A stretch of 33,148 nt of DNA from CAZMGD01 sp964565705 (GCA_964565705.1 CAZMGD010000040.1:1-33148), one strand, 5' to 3'; counted from the stretch's first letter, positions 14,745 to 23,096 are shown. The notes: a model not told the origin generated them from the letters alone. Made by a program: numbers and translations.

Positions 14745-15731
14745 CTACTCGGTGGGCAACTGCACGAACGCGAGCAAGGTGCAGTCGACGATCTCGTACA
14801 CCGACACGGTGTGGTCGCGATCGTTGCGGTAGACGACGACTGCTGTGCCGGCATAGGAGGCGTTGCGGCTCAGCAGCGTCTCGCCGGGCTCCGCGGACAG
14901 GCACGGGGCCGACGACCCCGGAGGGGACGCTCCCGCGGTGGTGGCGTAGGCCCGCAGGGCCGCCTCGTCGGCGAGCGCGAGCGGCGTGTCGGGATCGCCG
15001 GCCACCGACGAGGTCGCCGCCGGTGCTGCGGTCGTGTCGGCAGCAGCGCTGGTCGTCTCGGTGGCATCGGCATCGGTGTCGCTCGAACCGCCCGCCGTGG
15101 TGGTGGCGGGACTCGCCGCGGTGGTCGCGGCGAGCGCGGGGGACGACGGGGAGGCCGCCTCCGGCGCGGCGCCGGCCGAGCTGGACAGCTGGGTGTCGGC
15201 GCCGGCCTGCTCGTCGGTGCCCGAGCCGTCCCTCGCGCTCGCCGCAGCCCCTGTGGTGGCCGCCGCCGCGGTGCTCGCCGACGCCGCGGCGAGCTCCACG
15301 TCCTCGCTGCTGCTGTCGGTGCCACGGTCACGGTTCCCGGCGATCGTGACGCCGGCGACGCCGAGGGCCACCGCCGCAGCGGCGGCACCGAGCCACTTGG
15401 CGACGCGCCCGTTGCGTCGGGAGCGTGCTGCGGCGAGCTCGTCGACGACCGGGGCGCGCACGACGCTGGTGGGACGGTCGGCGACCGGCGTGACCGCCGC
15501 CGCCAGCGCGGCAGCGACTGCATCTTCGCGGTGCGCGCTGGACACCTCGATGGGTGCGCCCAGGGCCTCGCGCACGCCGCCCAGCCGAACGACCCAGGCC
15601 ATGGTCGCAGGGTCGGCGGCGGCGGCGGCGCGCTCGTCGACGGTCAGGTCGTCGTCGAGGTAACGGCTGGCCAGCTCGATCGTGCGGTCGTCGGGCTCGG
15701 GCGGCCCGGGGGGCGCGGGGCGGTCAGTCAT
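14745..15731 (-). CDS. Membrane-anchored anti-sigma factor, partner of the upstream ECF sigma factor
   Basis: The 328-residue protein has a short cytoplasmic N-terminal domain with DRTIELASRYLDDDLTVDERAA (in parts) and a transmembrane helix at about 112-132. A low-complexity Ala/Ser/Thr/Asp-rich stretch of about 120 residues follows, then a C-terminal domain with two cysteines (SSAPCLSAEPG and EIVDCTLLAF). The N-terminal part looks like an anti-sigma domain, but the zinc HxxxCxxC motif is absent. The gene overlaps the sigma factor gene by eight bases. By analogy with SigM-RsmA of mycobacteria it should hold the sigma factor at the membrane. The stalk suggests an outside sensor held off the membrane. 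ATG 15731 is preferred over the in-frame start at 15752. Confidence 0.72.
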   Translation of the reverse strand: MTDRPAPPGPPEPDDRTIELASRYLDDDLTVDERAAAAADPATMAWVVRLGGVREALGAPIEVSSAHREDAVAAALAAAVTPVADRPTSVVRAPVVDELAAARSRRNGRVAKWLGAAAAAVALGVAGVTIAGNRDRGTDSSSEDVELAAASASTAAAATTGAAASARDGSGTDEQAGADTQLSSSAGAAPEAASPSSPALAATTAASPATTTAGGSSDTDADATETTSAAADTTAAPAATSSVAGDPDTPLALADEAALRAYATTAGASPPGSSAPCLSAEPGETLLSRNASYAGTAVVVYRNDRDHTVSVYEIVDCTLLAFVQLPTE

Positions 15732-16323
15732 GATCGTCCTCTTTGACGTCACCAGTCGGCTCGCTGGTTCCGAGCGAGCTGGCGAGCGCGGCGCGGCCCC
15801 GGGCGATCCGCGAGCGGACCGTACCCGGCGGGATGTCGAGCACGGCGGCGATCTCGGCGTAGTCGAGGTCGGCGACGTCGCGCAGCACGACCGCCACCCG
15901 GTAGTCGTCGCTCAGCTGGGCCAGTGCCGGTGCGAGCACCATCCGGTCCTCGATCGCCGCGTACGGTGCGCCACCCGCCGGGTCGGCGAGGCGCTCGCTG
16001 CGCGGGTCGCCGTCAGCGTCGGTGTGTTCGTCCAGGAATCGAGGACGCCGGGCGCGGCGGCGCATCTCGTCGAGCGCGGCGTTCGTCGCGATCCGGTAGA
16101 CCCAGGTGGCGAACGTCGACTTGCCGTCGAATCGGTCGAGGCCCCGCACCACCGAGATCAGCGCGTTCTGCGCGGCGTCGGCGGCGTCGGCCGGGTTGCC
16201 CAGGATGTGCCGGCAGACGGCAAAGACACGGTCGTAGTGGGCACGCAGCAAGGCGTCGAGCGCGCTGCGATCGCCCGCCTGGGCAGCCGCGACGAGCGAG
16301 GAGTCGTCGGATGGGGCCGGCAT
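15724..16323 (-). CDS. sigM: ECF-family RNA polymerase sigma factor, SigM-like
   Basis: This 199-residue sigma-70 family protein has region 2 (DALLRAHYDRVFAVCRHIL ... AADAAQNALISVVRGLDRFDGKSTFATWVYRIATNAALDEMRRR, given in parts, about 22-91) and region 4 (LAQLSDDYRVAVVLRDVADL, then YAEIAAVLDIPPGTVRSRIARGRAAL, about 130-185). These bind the -10 and -35 elements of target promoters. Its ATG overlaps the kinase stop in TGATG, and its end overlaps the anti-sigma gene. The location near trxB-trxA-cwlM matches sigM of actinobacteria, where SigM controls envelope stress. The symbol is by synteny and family; the regulon is unknown. Confidence 0.88.
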   Translation of the reverse strand: MPAPSDDSSLVAAAQAGDRSALDALLRAHYDRVFAVCRHILGNPADAADAAQNALISVVRGLDRFDGKSTFATWVYRIATNAALDEMRRRARRPRFLDEHTDADGDPRSERLADPAGGAPYAAIEDRMVLAPALAQLSDDYRVAVVLRDVADLDYAEIAAVLDIPPGTVRSRIARGRAALASSLGTSEPTGDVKEDDHD

Positions 16324-17951
16324 CAGTTCGTGAACGTCAGCGAGTCGATCCGCCCGCGATAGGGCAGGTCCGACGAGCGGCAGTCGTCGCCCACGCCGAT
16401 CTGCTGGAACACGACGAGCAGGTTGAGCGCCGAGCGATCGAGCGAGACCTGGAAGCTGTCGCCGGCGTCGCCGCTCTCGGACGTGATCGCGGTGCCCCAT
16501 CCGGCGAGGTCGCTGGGCGCTGGCCCGTCCTTGGCGTACACGTCGGCCTGCCACGGTCCGGTGCCCACCGTGACGGCGAGCGTTCCGTGGTCCGTCATCG
16601 TGTCGAGCGTCGTGACCAGTCCGATGCCGCTGGTCTTGCTGCCGAGATCGGCGGACTTGTAGCAGAACACCGTCTGCCAGGGTTGGGCGAGCGCGCCGTC
16701 GGACCACACCGGGACGTTCTCGGCCTCGTCGCCGTCACCGTCCGGATCGAACACCGACATCGCGGTGATGCTCGCCGAACCCACGCTGGATGCCTGGGTG
16801 TCGTCGGTGCCGCCGCCGCCCTGGGTGCGCGCCGCCGCCCACAGGACGATCACCATCACCAGCGCGATGACGAGCAGCCCGCCGATCACCAGGACGGATG
16901 GCTTCCAGCGTTGCTGCATGTTCGGCATCTGCTGCCGTCGTGGCTGCAGCTTGGCCGGCGTGCGGTCGCGCGACGAGCGGGGGTAGTGACTGGTCGCCGG
17001 CGTGCGGTCGCGAGCGGGGGCGGCGCGAACCACCTTGGTCGCCGACGGTGGCGGGGCGACGGCCGTCGGGGTGACCGACGGCGTCGGTGGCATCTCGATC
17101 GCTGGCTCGGGTACCGCCAATGCCTTCGACAGCGCGGCGCGCACCTCGGCGCCGGTGGCGAAGCGGTTGTCGGGCTCGCGCTGCACGAGCTTGGTGATCA
17201 CCTCGACCAACCCGGTGGGCAGCGTGGGGCGCAACCGCATCAGGTCGGTGGGATCGCGCTGCAGGCGGGCCAGCGCGGTGTCGGCGTCGGTCTCGCCCTG
17301 GAACGGCACCTTGCCGGCCAGGCATTCGTAGAGCACGAGGCCCAGCGAGTACAGGTCCGCACGTCCGTCCAGCCGCCGCCCGCGCACCTGCTCGGGCGAC
17401 AGGTACTTCGCCGTGCCCATCATCACGTTGTCGCTCGTGAGGTCGTCGCCTCCGCCCAACGCCTTGGCGATGCCGAAGTCGGTCAGCAGCACCTTGCCGT
17501 CGGGGGTGACCATCACGTTGCCGGGCTTGACGTCGCGGTGCACGAGACCGGCGGCGTGGGCGGCGTCGAGCGCGCCGGCGAGTGCCATCCCGATGTGCAC
17601 CGTCAGTTCCGGGCTGAGCTGGCGCTGCTCGTCGAGGAGGCGGCGCAGCGTCTTGCCGTCGACGTATTGCATGACGACGGCCTGGCGCTCGCCGTCGGCC
17701 ACGGCGTCGAACACCTGCACGATGTTGGTGTGGTTGACGCTGGCGACGGCGATCGCCTCGCGGCGGAAGCGTTCGGCGATCACCGGATCGGACGCGAGGT
17801 GAGGCTTGAGCAACTTCACCGCGACCTGCCGGTTCAGCGACAGATCGGTGCCCAGCCAGACCTCGGCCATGCCCCCTTGCGCGACGCGCCGTTCCAGCCG
17901 GTAGCGCCCGGCAAGAACGGTGGCGGTGGTCGGAGGCTCGACGGGCGTCAT
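16323..17951 (-). CDS. Transmembrane Ser/Thr protein kinase with extracytoplasmic C-terminal domain
   Basis: The 542-residue protein has an N-terminal PknB-type kinase domain (about 17-278): glycine loop AQGGMAEVW (first Gly replaced by Ala), VAVKLL with Lys46, HRDVKPGNVM (138-147), DFG (158-160), an activation loop with two Thr (LTSDNVMMGTAKYLSPEQ) and GRADLYSLG. All catalytic residues are present. A Pro/Arg-rich linker (280-350), one transmembrane helix (351-373) and a C-terminal extracytoplasmic domain of about 150 residues follow. That domain begins SITAMSVFDPDGDGDEAENVP and reads like the extracytoplasmic end of mycobacterial MurJ. No PASTA repeats. It is coupled to the sigma factor gene (TGATG). 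A TAGCGT -10-like hexamer lies on the minus strand at 17969-17964. Likely role: envelope sensing that feeds into the SigM circuit. Confidence 0.88.
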   Translation of the reverse strand: MTPVEPPTTATVLAGRYRLERRVAQGGMAEVWLGTDLSLNRQVAVKLLKPHLASDPVIAERFRREAIAVASVNHTNIVQVFDAVADGERQAVVMQYVDGKTLRRLLDEQRQLSPELTVHIGMALAGALDAAHAAGLVHRDVKPGNVMVTPDGKVLLTDFGIAKALGGGDDLTSDNVMMGTAKYLSPEQVRGRRLDGRADLYSLGLVLYECLAGKVPFQGETDADTALARLQRDPTDLMRLRPTLPTGLVEVITKLVQREPDNRFATGAEVRAALSKALAVPEPAIEMPPTPSVTPTAVAPPPSATKVVRAAPARDRTPATSHYPRSSRDRTPAKLQPRRQQMPNMQQRWKPSVLVIGGLLVIALVMVIVLWAAARTQGGGGTDDTQASSVGSASITAMSVFDPDGDGDEAENVPVWSDGALAQPWQTVFCYKSADLGSKTSGIGLVTTLDTMTDHGTLAVTVGTGPWQADVYAKDGPAPSDLAGWGTAITSESGDAGDSFQVSLDRSALNLLVVFQQIGVGDDCRSSDLPYRGRIDSLTFTN

Positions 17952-17977
17952 GTCCGCCTCGGAACGCTAGTTGCGGA

Positions 17978-17991
17978 GGGCCGCGCGGCCC
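17978..17991. repeat. GC-only palindrome between degV and the kinase gene
   Basis: GGGCCGCGCGGCCC is a perfect 14-bp palindrome in the 65-bp gap 17952-18016. It could form a short hairpin in the degV transcript and act as a weak terminator or processing site. No T tract follows, so a function is uncertain. Confidence 0.3.
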
Positions 17992-18016
17992 CGTCAATCA
18001 AGGCGATCCGGCGAAT

Positions 18017-18877
18017 TCAGGCGGGAACGCTGAACGCGACGCCGATGGTGCCCCGACCGGCATGCGTGCCGATCACCGGGCCGATGTCCCCGACGATGAT
18101 CTCGCCCGGGTAGATCTCGTCGAGCATCGCCACGAACTGGTCGACGTCGCTCGAGTCGGCGTGCATCACCGCCAGGTTGGAGATCGTACCGTAGCTGCGG
18201 ACCTTCTCGACGAGGAAGGCGAGCGCCTTGCCGCGCGTGCGCTGCTTGCCGCCCTCCTCGACGACGCCGTCGCGCACCTCGACGATCGGCTTGATCGACA
18301 GCACGGTGCCGAGCAGCGCCCGCGCGTTGCCGATCCGACCGCCCTTGCGGAGGTTGTCGAGCGTGTCGAGCGCACCCCACACCCGGCCCCGCGCGGCGAG
18401 GTCGTTGCCGGCCGCTTCGAGCCCCACGAGCCCGGCGCCAGCCTGTGCGCGCCGTGCCAGCTCGACGGCGATCATCCCTTCGCCCATGGTGACGGAGCGG
18501 CTGTCGACCACCCGGACGTCGATGTCGGGAGCGACGCTGCGGGCGGCCAGCTGGGCGCTCTGCATCGTGGCCGACAAGGCGCCCGACAGGTTGACGACGA
18601 GCACGCCCGACGCGCCACGTTCCGCGGCTCGGCGGTACACCTCCTCGAACTGGCCGGGCGCTGGTGCAGCGGTCTCGGGCAACGTCGGCGACGCCGCGCA
18701 CTTGGCCCAGAACTCCGTCGGCGTGAGCTCGACGCGATCGACGTACTCCTCGCTGCCGAAGCGGATCGTCAGCGGCACGACGTCGATGCCGAGCCGCTCG
18801 GTCACCTCGGTGGGCAGGTCGCAGGCGCTGTCGGTCACGACCGCGACCGGTGCGGCGGAAGTGGGCTGCTGTGTCAC
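18017..18877 (-). CDS. DegV family fatty-acid-binding protein
   Basis: DegV proteins bind a single fatty acid; some act as FakB, presenting fatty acids to the kinase FakA. The 286-residue sequence has the N-terminal VAVVTDSACDLPTEV, VVPLTIRFGSEEYVDRV, the TLPETAAPAPGQF loop (usually TSQPSP), VVNLSGALSATMQSA and VVDSRSVTMGEGM, and near the end GPVIGTHAGRGTIGVAF. The usual TSQ(P)SP ligand-loop motif is changed to PETAAP. GTG start at 18877, 12 bp after the DUF6049-type gene. No fakA is seen in the window, so the partner is unknown. Confidence 0.88.
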   Translation of the reverse strand: MTQQPTSAAPVAVVTDSACDLPTEVTERLGIDVVPLTIRFGSEEYVDRVELTPTEFWAKCAASPTLPETAAPAPGQFEEVYRRAAERGASGVLVVNLSGALSATMQSAQLAARSVAPDIDVRVVDSRSVTMGEGMIAVELARRAQAGAGLVGLEAAGNDLAARGRVWGALDTLDNLRKGGRIGNARALLGTVLSIKPIVEVRDGVVEEGGKQRTRGKALAFLVEKVRSYGTISNLAVMHADSSDVDQFVAMLDEIYPGEIIVGDIGPVIGTHAGRGTIGVAFSVPA

Positions 18878-18889
18878 TGGAGCGACAGG

Positions 18890-20932
18890 CTACGGGGTCA
18901 CCGCCGCGGCCGCCGCGGCGGCCTTGCGTCGACGCTGGCGGAAGTGGTGCACCCACCACGTCAACAGCACGAGCACGAACGCGCCGGTCGCCAGCTGTCC
19001 GAGACCGGTCAGCGCGTTCACGCGGGCGGTCATGACCACGGGCTCCGTCACGGCGACGTTCCCCTCGGGCGTGGTGATGCGCACCTCGACGGGGAATTCG
19101 CCGTTGGTGCGAGCGTCCACGGGGATCTCGACCTCTTCGGTCTCGCCGGCGGGTAGCAGGACGAGGCGGTTGGGGTCGTCGATCTCGAGCTTGTTGCTCT
19201 CGACGATGAGGCGCACCTTCAGGTCGGTGTCGCCGTCGTTGCGCAGCGACAGGCGCAGCGTGCTGTGCCGCCCGCCCAGCGTGAACCGGCGGCTGGTGGG
19301 CGGCACGACCGCGGAGCGAACGCCAGCCGTCTCGCCGCTGATCGCGTCGACGTAGTGCTGACGCTGCCCGTCGCTCAGCGCGGTCGACGGCATCGTGTTG
19401 ATCAAGGAGCGCCATGCCGCGGGCCGCGCGTCCGATGTGGGGAGCATCGACGCCGTCGCGTCGACGTCGGTCGTGACCGCAGCGAGCGCAGCGTGCAGCT
19501 GGCCGAGGTCGGCGACCTCGGCGTCGGGCGGTGACTCCTCGTAGGGGCCCTCCTCGAGCATGATCGGGCGAGCGACGTCCCCGATCTTCGATGCCGTCAC
19601 GAGCGACAGCTGCGGCGTCTGGTCGAGCAACGTGACGAGCTTCGCCGTCGTGGTCACGTTGCCAATCGTGCCGTCGGTCGTGCTGAGGATCATGTTGTGA
19701 TCCTCCATCGGTGCTCGTCCCTGGGTCGCGTACAGCGCGTCACGGCGCATCAGCAGCACTTGGGCGGCGATCTGGTACGCCGTCAGCGTCGGGTCGGGGC
19801 CCGGATCGTCGAGTCGGGCAGCGATGTCGAGGTCCACCGGCGTGGCCGCCATGCTGCCCGACTCCAGAGGAACGAGGAACTGGCGGTCCGACGGTGAGTA
19901 CGAGAACGCGGCCGGGGGCAGCAGGGCGAGCAGGGACGCTGCGGACTCGTACAGGAGCTGCACCCCGTCGGTCCCGATCGGCTCGGGCACGAACCACACG
20001 GCGCGAGATGGCCGGACCTGCAACAGCGTCGTGAGCGTTTGGGCGCCGAGCGAGACCTGCGTCCGGAACGTGTTGTCGAGGTCGGCCTGCGCTGCCGCCG
20101 TCGGTTCCATCGCGACGTAGGGCACGGCGAGGACGTCGGTGGCGTTGGTCTCGACCGCGGCGCGCAGGGCAGGCACGAGATCCGAGCCGGACTCGCTCAG
20201 GCCCTTCAGGAGCTCGGGTCGGACCGAGATCGTGAGCGGCGAGTCGCCGATAGCGGTCAGCAGGTCGACGAGCTCGGCGACGGCCTTCTCGTCCGCCTCG
20301 GCGACCACGACGGTGCCATCCGGCTGCAGGGTCGGCCCACCATCGACGGCGACAGCGACGGCGACCTGCAGCGGGCGCTCGACCGGAGTCGTCGCGTCCG
20401 TGCCGGCGTCGAGGCGGTCGATGAACGTGATCAGCTGTCCGGTCACCGAACCACTGCGGTGCACCTCGATGCCGATCGGGACGACACCGGCCGCGGGCAG
20501 GCGCAGGATGCTCGCGGCGGTGGTCGGGTCGGTCTCGGTGTTCGGAGTGGTGGCCACAGCGATCTGCACGCTGCCGTCCGCCGCCGGGACCACGTTGCAC
20601 AGGGGGATCTGCACCCGATCGACCTCGGCGCCCGGCTGCTCGATCACCTCGTCGGCCCTCGCCCGGGTGGTGACCGGTCCGTAGGAGACGACGTTCAGCA
20701 TGTCGCCGTCGGGTGCGTTGCACAGCGGCGTCAGCGCGCTCCCGCGCAGCGTGACGGACAGTCCGTTCTCGACGGTCGTGTCCACACCCGGGACGACGAA
20801 CGTCTGGTCGACGAGCTCGAGGCCCGGGGCATCGCCGGTGGTGGGACCAGCGGCCGCCGTCGGCGTGGGGAACCAGGCGACGGTCGAGAGCACGAGACAG
20901 GCGACCGCCAGGCTGGTGAGCCGGGCGATCAC
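18890..20932 (-). CDS. Secreted, C-terminally membrane-anchored protein of the DUF6049 type
   Basis: The 680-residue protein has a signal peptide (about 1-28, IARLTSLAVACLVLSTVAWF then an Ala-rich cleavage region). A large extracytoplasmic part follows, whose middle resembles a polysaccharide-deacetylase-like barrel, with a beta-sandwich-like region near 560-640 (TLRLSLRNDGDTDLKVRLIV). One transmembrane helix (about 652-672, LATGAFVLVLLTWWVHHF) and a basic cytoplasmic end (RQRRRK) close it. Mycobacterial Rv3909, next to murJ, has the same position and layout. Function unknown, presumably in cell envelope assembly. GTG at 20932 overlaps the GNAT stop in GTGA. The frame is open much further upstream but that is GNAT antisense-frame sequence. 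Confidence 0.8.
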   Translation of the reverse strand: MIARLTSLAVACLVLSTVAWFPTPTAAAGPTTGDAPGLELVDQTFVVPGVDTTVENGLSVTLRGSALTPLCNAPDGDMLNVVSYGPVTTRARADEVIEQPGAEVDRVQIPLCNVVPAADGSVQIAVATTPNTETDPTTAASILRLPAAGVVPIGIEVHRSGSVTGQLITFIDRLDAGTDATTPVERPLQVAVAVAVDGGPTLQPDGTVVVAEADEKAVAELVDLLTAIGDSPLTISVRPELLKGLSESGSDLVPALRAAVETNATDVLAVPYVAMEPTAAAQADLDNTFRTQVSLGAQTLTTLLQVRPSRAVWFVPEPIGTDGVQLLYESAASLLALLPPAAFSYSPSDRQFLVPLESGSMAATPVDLDIAARLDDPGPDPTLTAYQIAAQVLLMRRDALYATQGRAPMEDHNMILSTTDGTIGNVTTTAKLVTLLDQTPQLSLVTASKIGDVARPIMLEEGPYEESPPDAEVADLGQLHAALAAVTTDVDATASMLPTSDARPAAWRSLINTMPSTALSDGQRQHYVDAISGETAGVRSAVVPPTSRRFTLGGRHSTLRLSLRNDGDTDLKVRLIVESNKLEIDDPNRLVLLPAGETEEVEIPVDARTNGEFPVEVRITTPEGNVAVTEPVVMTARVNALTGLGQLATGAFVLVLLTWWVHHFRQRRRKAAAAAAAVTP

Positions 20933-21639
20933 AACTCGCGCTCCAGCACGACGAGGTGCTCGGCCAGCAACCGGAAGCCGTTGCGTTCGTAGAGGCGCAG
21001 TGCGACGTCGTTGGTCACCTCGGTGTTGACGAGCACCGTCTGCACCCGCCATCGACGCAACCAACGCAACGAGTCGGCGACGAGCGAGCTGCCGTGCCCG
21101 CCGCCCTGCGAACCCGGCTCGACGGCCAGCCGCTGCAGGAAGCCGTGGCGACCGGCTCGTCCCGTGATCGCGTAGCCCACCGGCCGCCCGTCGCGGTCGA
21201 GCGCGAGCCGGGCGCGGTGCGCAGGCGTCGCGTGGCGAGCGTCGCCGATGGCGGTCGCGTCGAAGCACCATTCGGGCCCGAACGCGGCGAGATCGATCGC
21301 TGCCGCTGCATCGGCATCGGCCCGTGCGCGCAGCGCGCGCACCCGGCCGGACGGGCGATCGCTGGCGATCGGTTGGTCGAGCCGCAGGAGCGCCAGCTGT
21401 TGCGCATCGTGGAATCCGGCGCCTCGGAAGCTGCGCGCTGCACCAGGCTCGACGGCCCCGGTGCGGACGTGGGTGTACCCCTCGTTGCGCAGATCGTCCG
21501 ACCACCGTTCGACCTGGTCGATCGTCGGCCGGTAGCGGTGGTCGGTGAGGAGGAGGAGGGCGGCCGCTGCACGATCCGGGCGCGGCCACGGGCGCACGCG
21601 AGCGACTTGATCGCCGATGTCGCCGCTGCTCGTCCTCAC
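20929..21639 (-). CDS. GNAT family N-acetyltransferase
   Basis: The 236-residue protein carries a C-terminal GNAT fold: LDRDGRPVGYAITGRAGRHGFLQRLAVEPGSQGGGHGSSLVADSLRWLR (given in parts; acetyl-CoA-binding Q/R-x-x-G-x-G/A loop reads GSQGGGHG) and VNTEVTNDVALRLYERNGFRLL. The N-terminal half (about 1-110) is less conserved and may be a second, degenerate GNAT-like lobe. Substrate unknown. The chosen GTG at 21639 is nine bases after a TANNNT hexamer on the same strand. The stop overlaps the DUF6049-type gene, so they form an operon. Confidence 0.82.
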   Translation of the reverse strand: MRTSSGDIGDQVARVRPWPRPDRAAAALLLLTDHRYRPTIDQVERWSDDLRNEGYTHVRTGAVEPGAARSFRGAGFHDAQQLALLRLDQPIASDRPSGRVRALRARADADAAAAIDLAAFGPEWCFDATAIGDARHATPAHRARLALDRDGRPVGYAITGRAGRHGFLQRLAVEPGSQGGGHGSSLVADSLRWLRRWRVQTVLVNTEVTNDVALRLYERNGFRLLAEHLVVLEREL

Positions 21640-21648
21640 CGGTTGCCG

Positions 21649-21658
21649 ACGGTAGCGT
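21649..21658. promoter_or_regulatory. Candidate divergent promoter with overlapping -10 elements
   Basis: Only 27 bp separate the GTG of the deacetylase gene (21667, plus) from the GTG of the GNAT gene (21639, minus). In the middle TAGCGT (21653-21658, plus) and TACCGT (21654-21649, minus) fit the TANNNT pattern and share the central TA. The distances to the start codons are eight and nine bases, so both mRNAs could be leaderless. The site lies in an inverted repeat GCCGACG-GTAG-CGTCGGC (21645-21662). Confidence 0.5.
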
Positions 21659-21666
21659 CGGCACCA

Positions 21667-22701
21667 GTGACTGTTCTGTTCGCCACGCACCCGGCGTTCG
21701 CCGAGCACGTCACCAGTCGCTCGCATCCCGAGCGCCCGGCGCGGCTCGAGGCGGTGGTCGCCGCCACGCATCACCCGGTGTTGCGCGAGGTGATCACCAC
21801 CATGTCACCGAAGATGGCGAGCGACGACGACCTGCTGCGGGTCCACCCGGTCCAGCACCTCGACATGCTGCGCCGCTTCAGTGAGTCGGGTGGGGGCTGG
21901 ATCGACGGGGACACGCAGGCGTCGCCCGGCTCCTGGCACGCCGCCCGCCTCGCTGCCGGGGCCGGACTGACGGCCGTCCACGCGCTGCAGCGCGGCGATG
22001 CCGACGGGGCGTTCTGCGCCGTCCGCCCGCCCGGTCACCACGCCACCCGGCGCCAGGCGATGGGGTTCTGCCTGCTGTCCAACGTGGCGATCGTCGCAGC
22101 CGCCCTGGCCGAGCAGGGCGAGCGGGTGGTGATCGTCGACATCGACGCTCACCACGGCAATGGAACGCAAGACGTCTTCTACGCCGATGGACGGGTGCTG
22201 TACGTGTCGTTGCACCAGTGGCCGCTCTACCCGGGCACCGGCGCTTGGGACGAGACCGGCTTCGGCGCCGGCGAGCACACGACGCTGAACGTGCCGCTGC
22301 CGCCCGAGACGACGTCGGCGGCCTACCTCCAGGCCATCGACGAGATCGTGTGGCCGGTCGCCAGTCGCTTCGCCCCGACCTGGCTGATCATCTCCGCCGG
22401 CTTCGACGGTCACCGCGACGACCCGATCACCGATCTCGGCCTGACGACCGCCGACTACTCGGCGATCGTGCGCCGCCTGCTGCCGCTGGCGCCGGTGGGT
22501 CGCCGCCTCGCCGTGCTCGAGGGCGGGTACGACCTGACTGCGCTGACGCACTGCTCGGAAGCGCTGATCGCCGCGCTCGGCGGCGTCGACCTCGCCGAAC
22601 TGCCCGAGGCGTCGACCGGTGCCGAGGCGATGTCGACCGGTGATGTCGGCCGACGCGCCGTGGAACAGGTGCGCGACCACTGGCGCGAGATCCTCTGCTG
22701 A
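21667..22701 (+). CDS. Histone deacetylase family (class II type) amidohydrolase
   Basis: This 344-residue zinc hydrolase belongs to the arginase/deacetylase fold. It shows RSHPERPARLEAV near the start, AVRPPGHHATRRQAMGFCL with the catalytic His pair, VVIVDIDAHHGNGTQDVFY with the zinc Asp/His, SLHQWPLYPGTG, and ISAGFDGHRDDP with the second zinc Asp. Bacterial relatives remove acetyl groups from polyamines (acetylpolyamine amidohydrolase), acetoin-related products or proteins. Which one is unknown. It diverges from an acetyltransferase, which may be meaningful. The GTG at 21667 fits a leaderless mRNA. The stop codon is followed at once by the dispersed repeat. Confidence 0.9.
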   Translation: MTVLFATHPAFAEHVTSRSHPERPARLEAVVAATHHPVLREVITTMSPKMASDDDLLRVHPVQHLDMLRRFSESGGGWIDGDTQASPGSWHAARLAAGAGLTAVHALQRGDADGAFCAVRPPGHHATRRQAMGFCLLSNVAIVAAALAEQGERVVIVDIDAHHGNGTQDVFYADGRVLYVSLHQWPLYPGTGAWDETGFGAGEHTTLNVPLPPETTSAAYLQAIDEIVWPVASRFAPTWLIISAGFDGHRDDPITDLGLTTADYSAIVRRLLPLAPVGRRLAVLEGGYDLTALTHCSEALIAALGGVDLAELPEASTGAEAMSTGDVGRRAVEQVRDHWREILC

Positions 22702-23047
22702 GTGGCTCGCTGCGCTCGCTGTCTGCGCCTGGGCTCGCCATCGGGGCTCGNNNNNNNNNNNNNNNNNNNNNNNNNNNNNNNNNNNNNNNNNNNNNNNNNN
22801 NNNNNNNNNNNNNNNNNNNNNNNNNNNNNNNNNNNNNNNNNNNNNNNNNNGCGCAGGTTCGTGGCGGCGCTCGCTGTGTCTGGCTGGCTCGCTGCGCTCG
22901 CGAAGGTTGTGCTGAGTGGCTCGCTGCGCTCGCTGTCTGCGCCTGGGCTCGCCATCGGGGCTCGCTGCGCTCGCGTGAGTGGCTGCGGCGCAGGTTCGTG
23001 GCGGCGCTCGCTGTGTCTGGCTGGCTCGCTGCGCTCGCGAAGCCTCG
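22697..23047. repeat. Tandem block of an about 137-bp dispersed repeat, interrupted by a gap
   Basis: The 395 bp between the deacetylase and ABC genes hold this block and no gene. 22697-22750 is identical to 22911-22964, and 22851-22904 is identical to 22988-23041. These offsets give a unit of 137 bp if the gap is really 23 bp. Each unit carries three copies of GCTCGCTGCGCTCGC; visible cores are at 22705, 22887, 22919, 22960 and 23024. The same unit, inverted and about four-fifths identical by eye, lies at 30111-30400. All six frames stay largely open in it, giving false ORFs. Confidence 0.85.
22751..22850. other. Assembly gap of 100 N inside the repeat block
   Basis: One hundred N, a conventional placeholder for an unknown length. 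Alignment of the flanking copies predicts a missing piece of 23 bp, or 23 plus a multiple of 137 bp if further units are collapsed. Confidence 0.95.
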
Positions 23048-23096
23048 CCAGGCCTGGTGAAGGAACCCGGTTGCCGAGGTTTGACAGACTGCGCCG

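Noticed and set aside
16735..19415. Long Arg/Gly-rich minus-strand frames beside the kinase and DegV genes
   Set aside because: They are in a different frame from genes with clear motifs and show no domain of their own.
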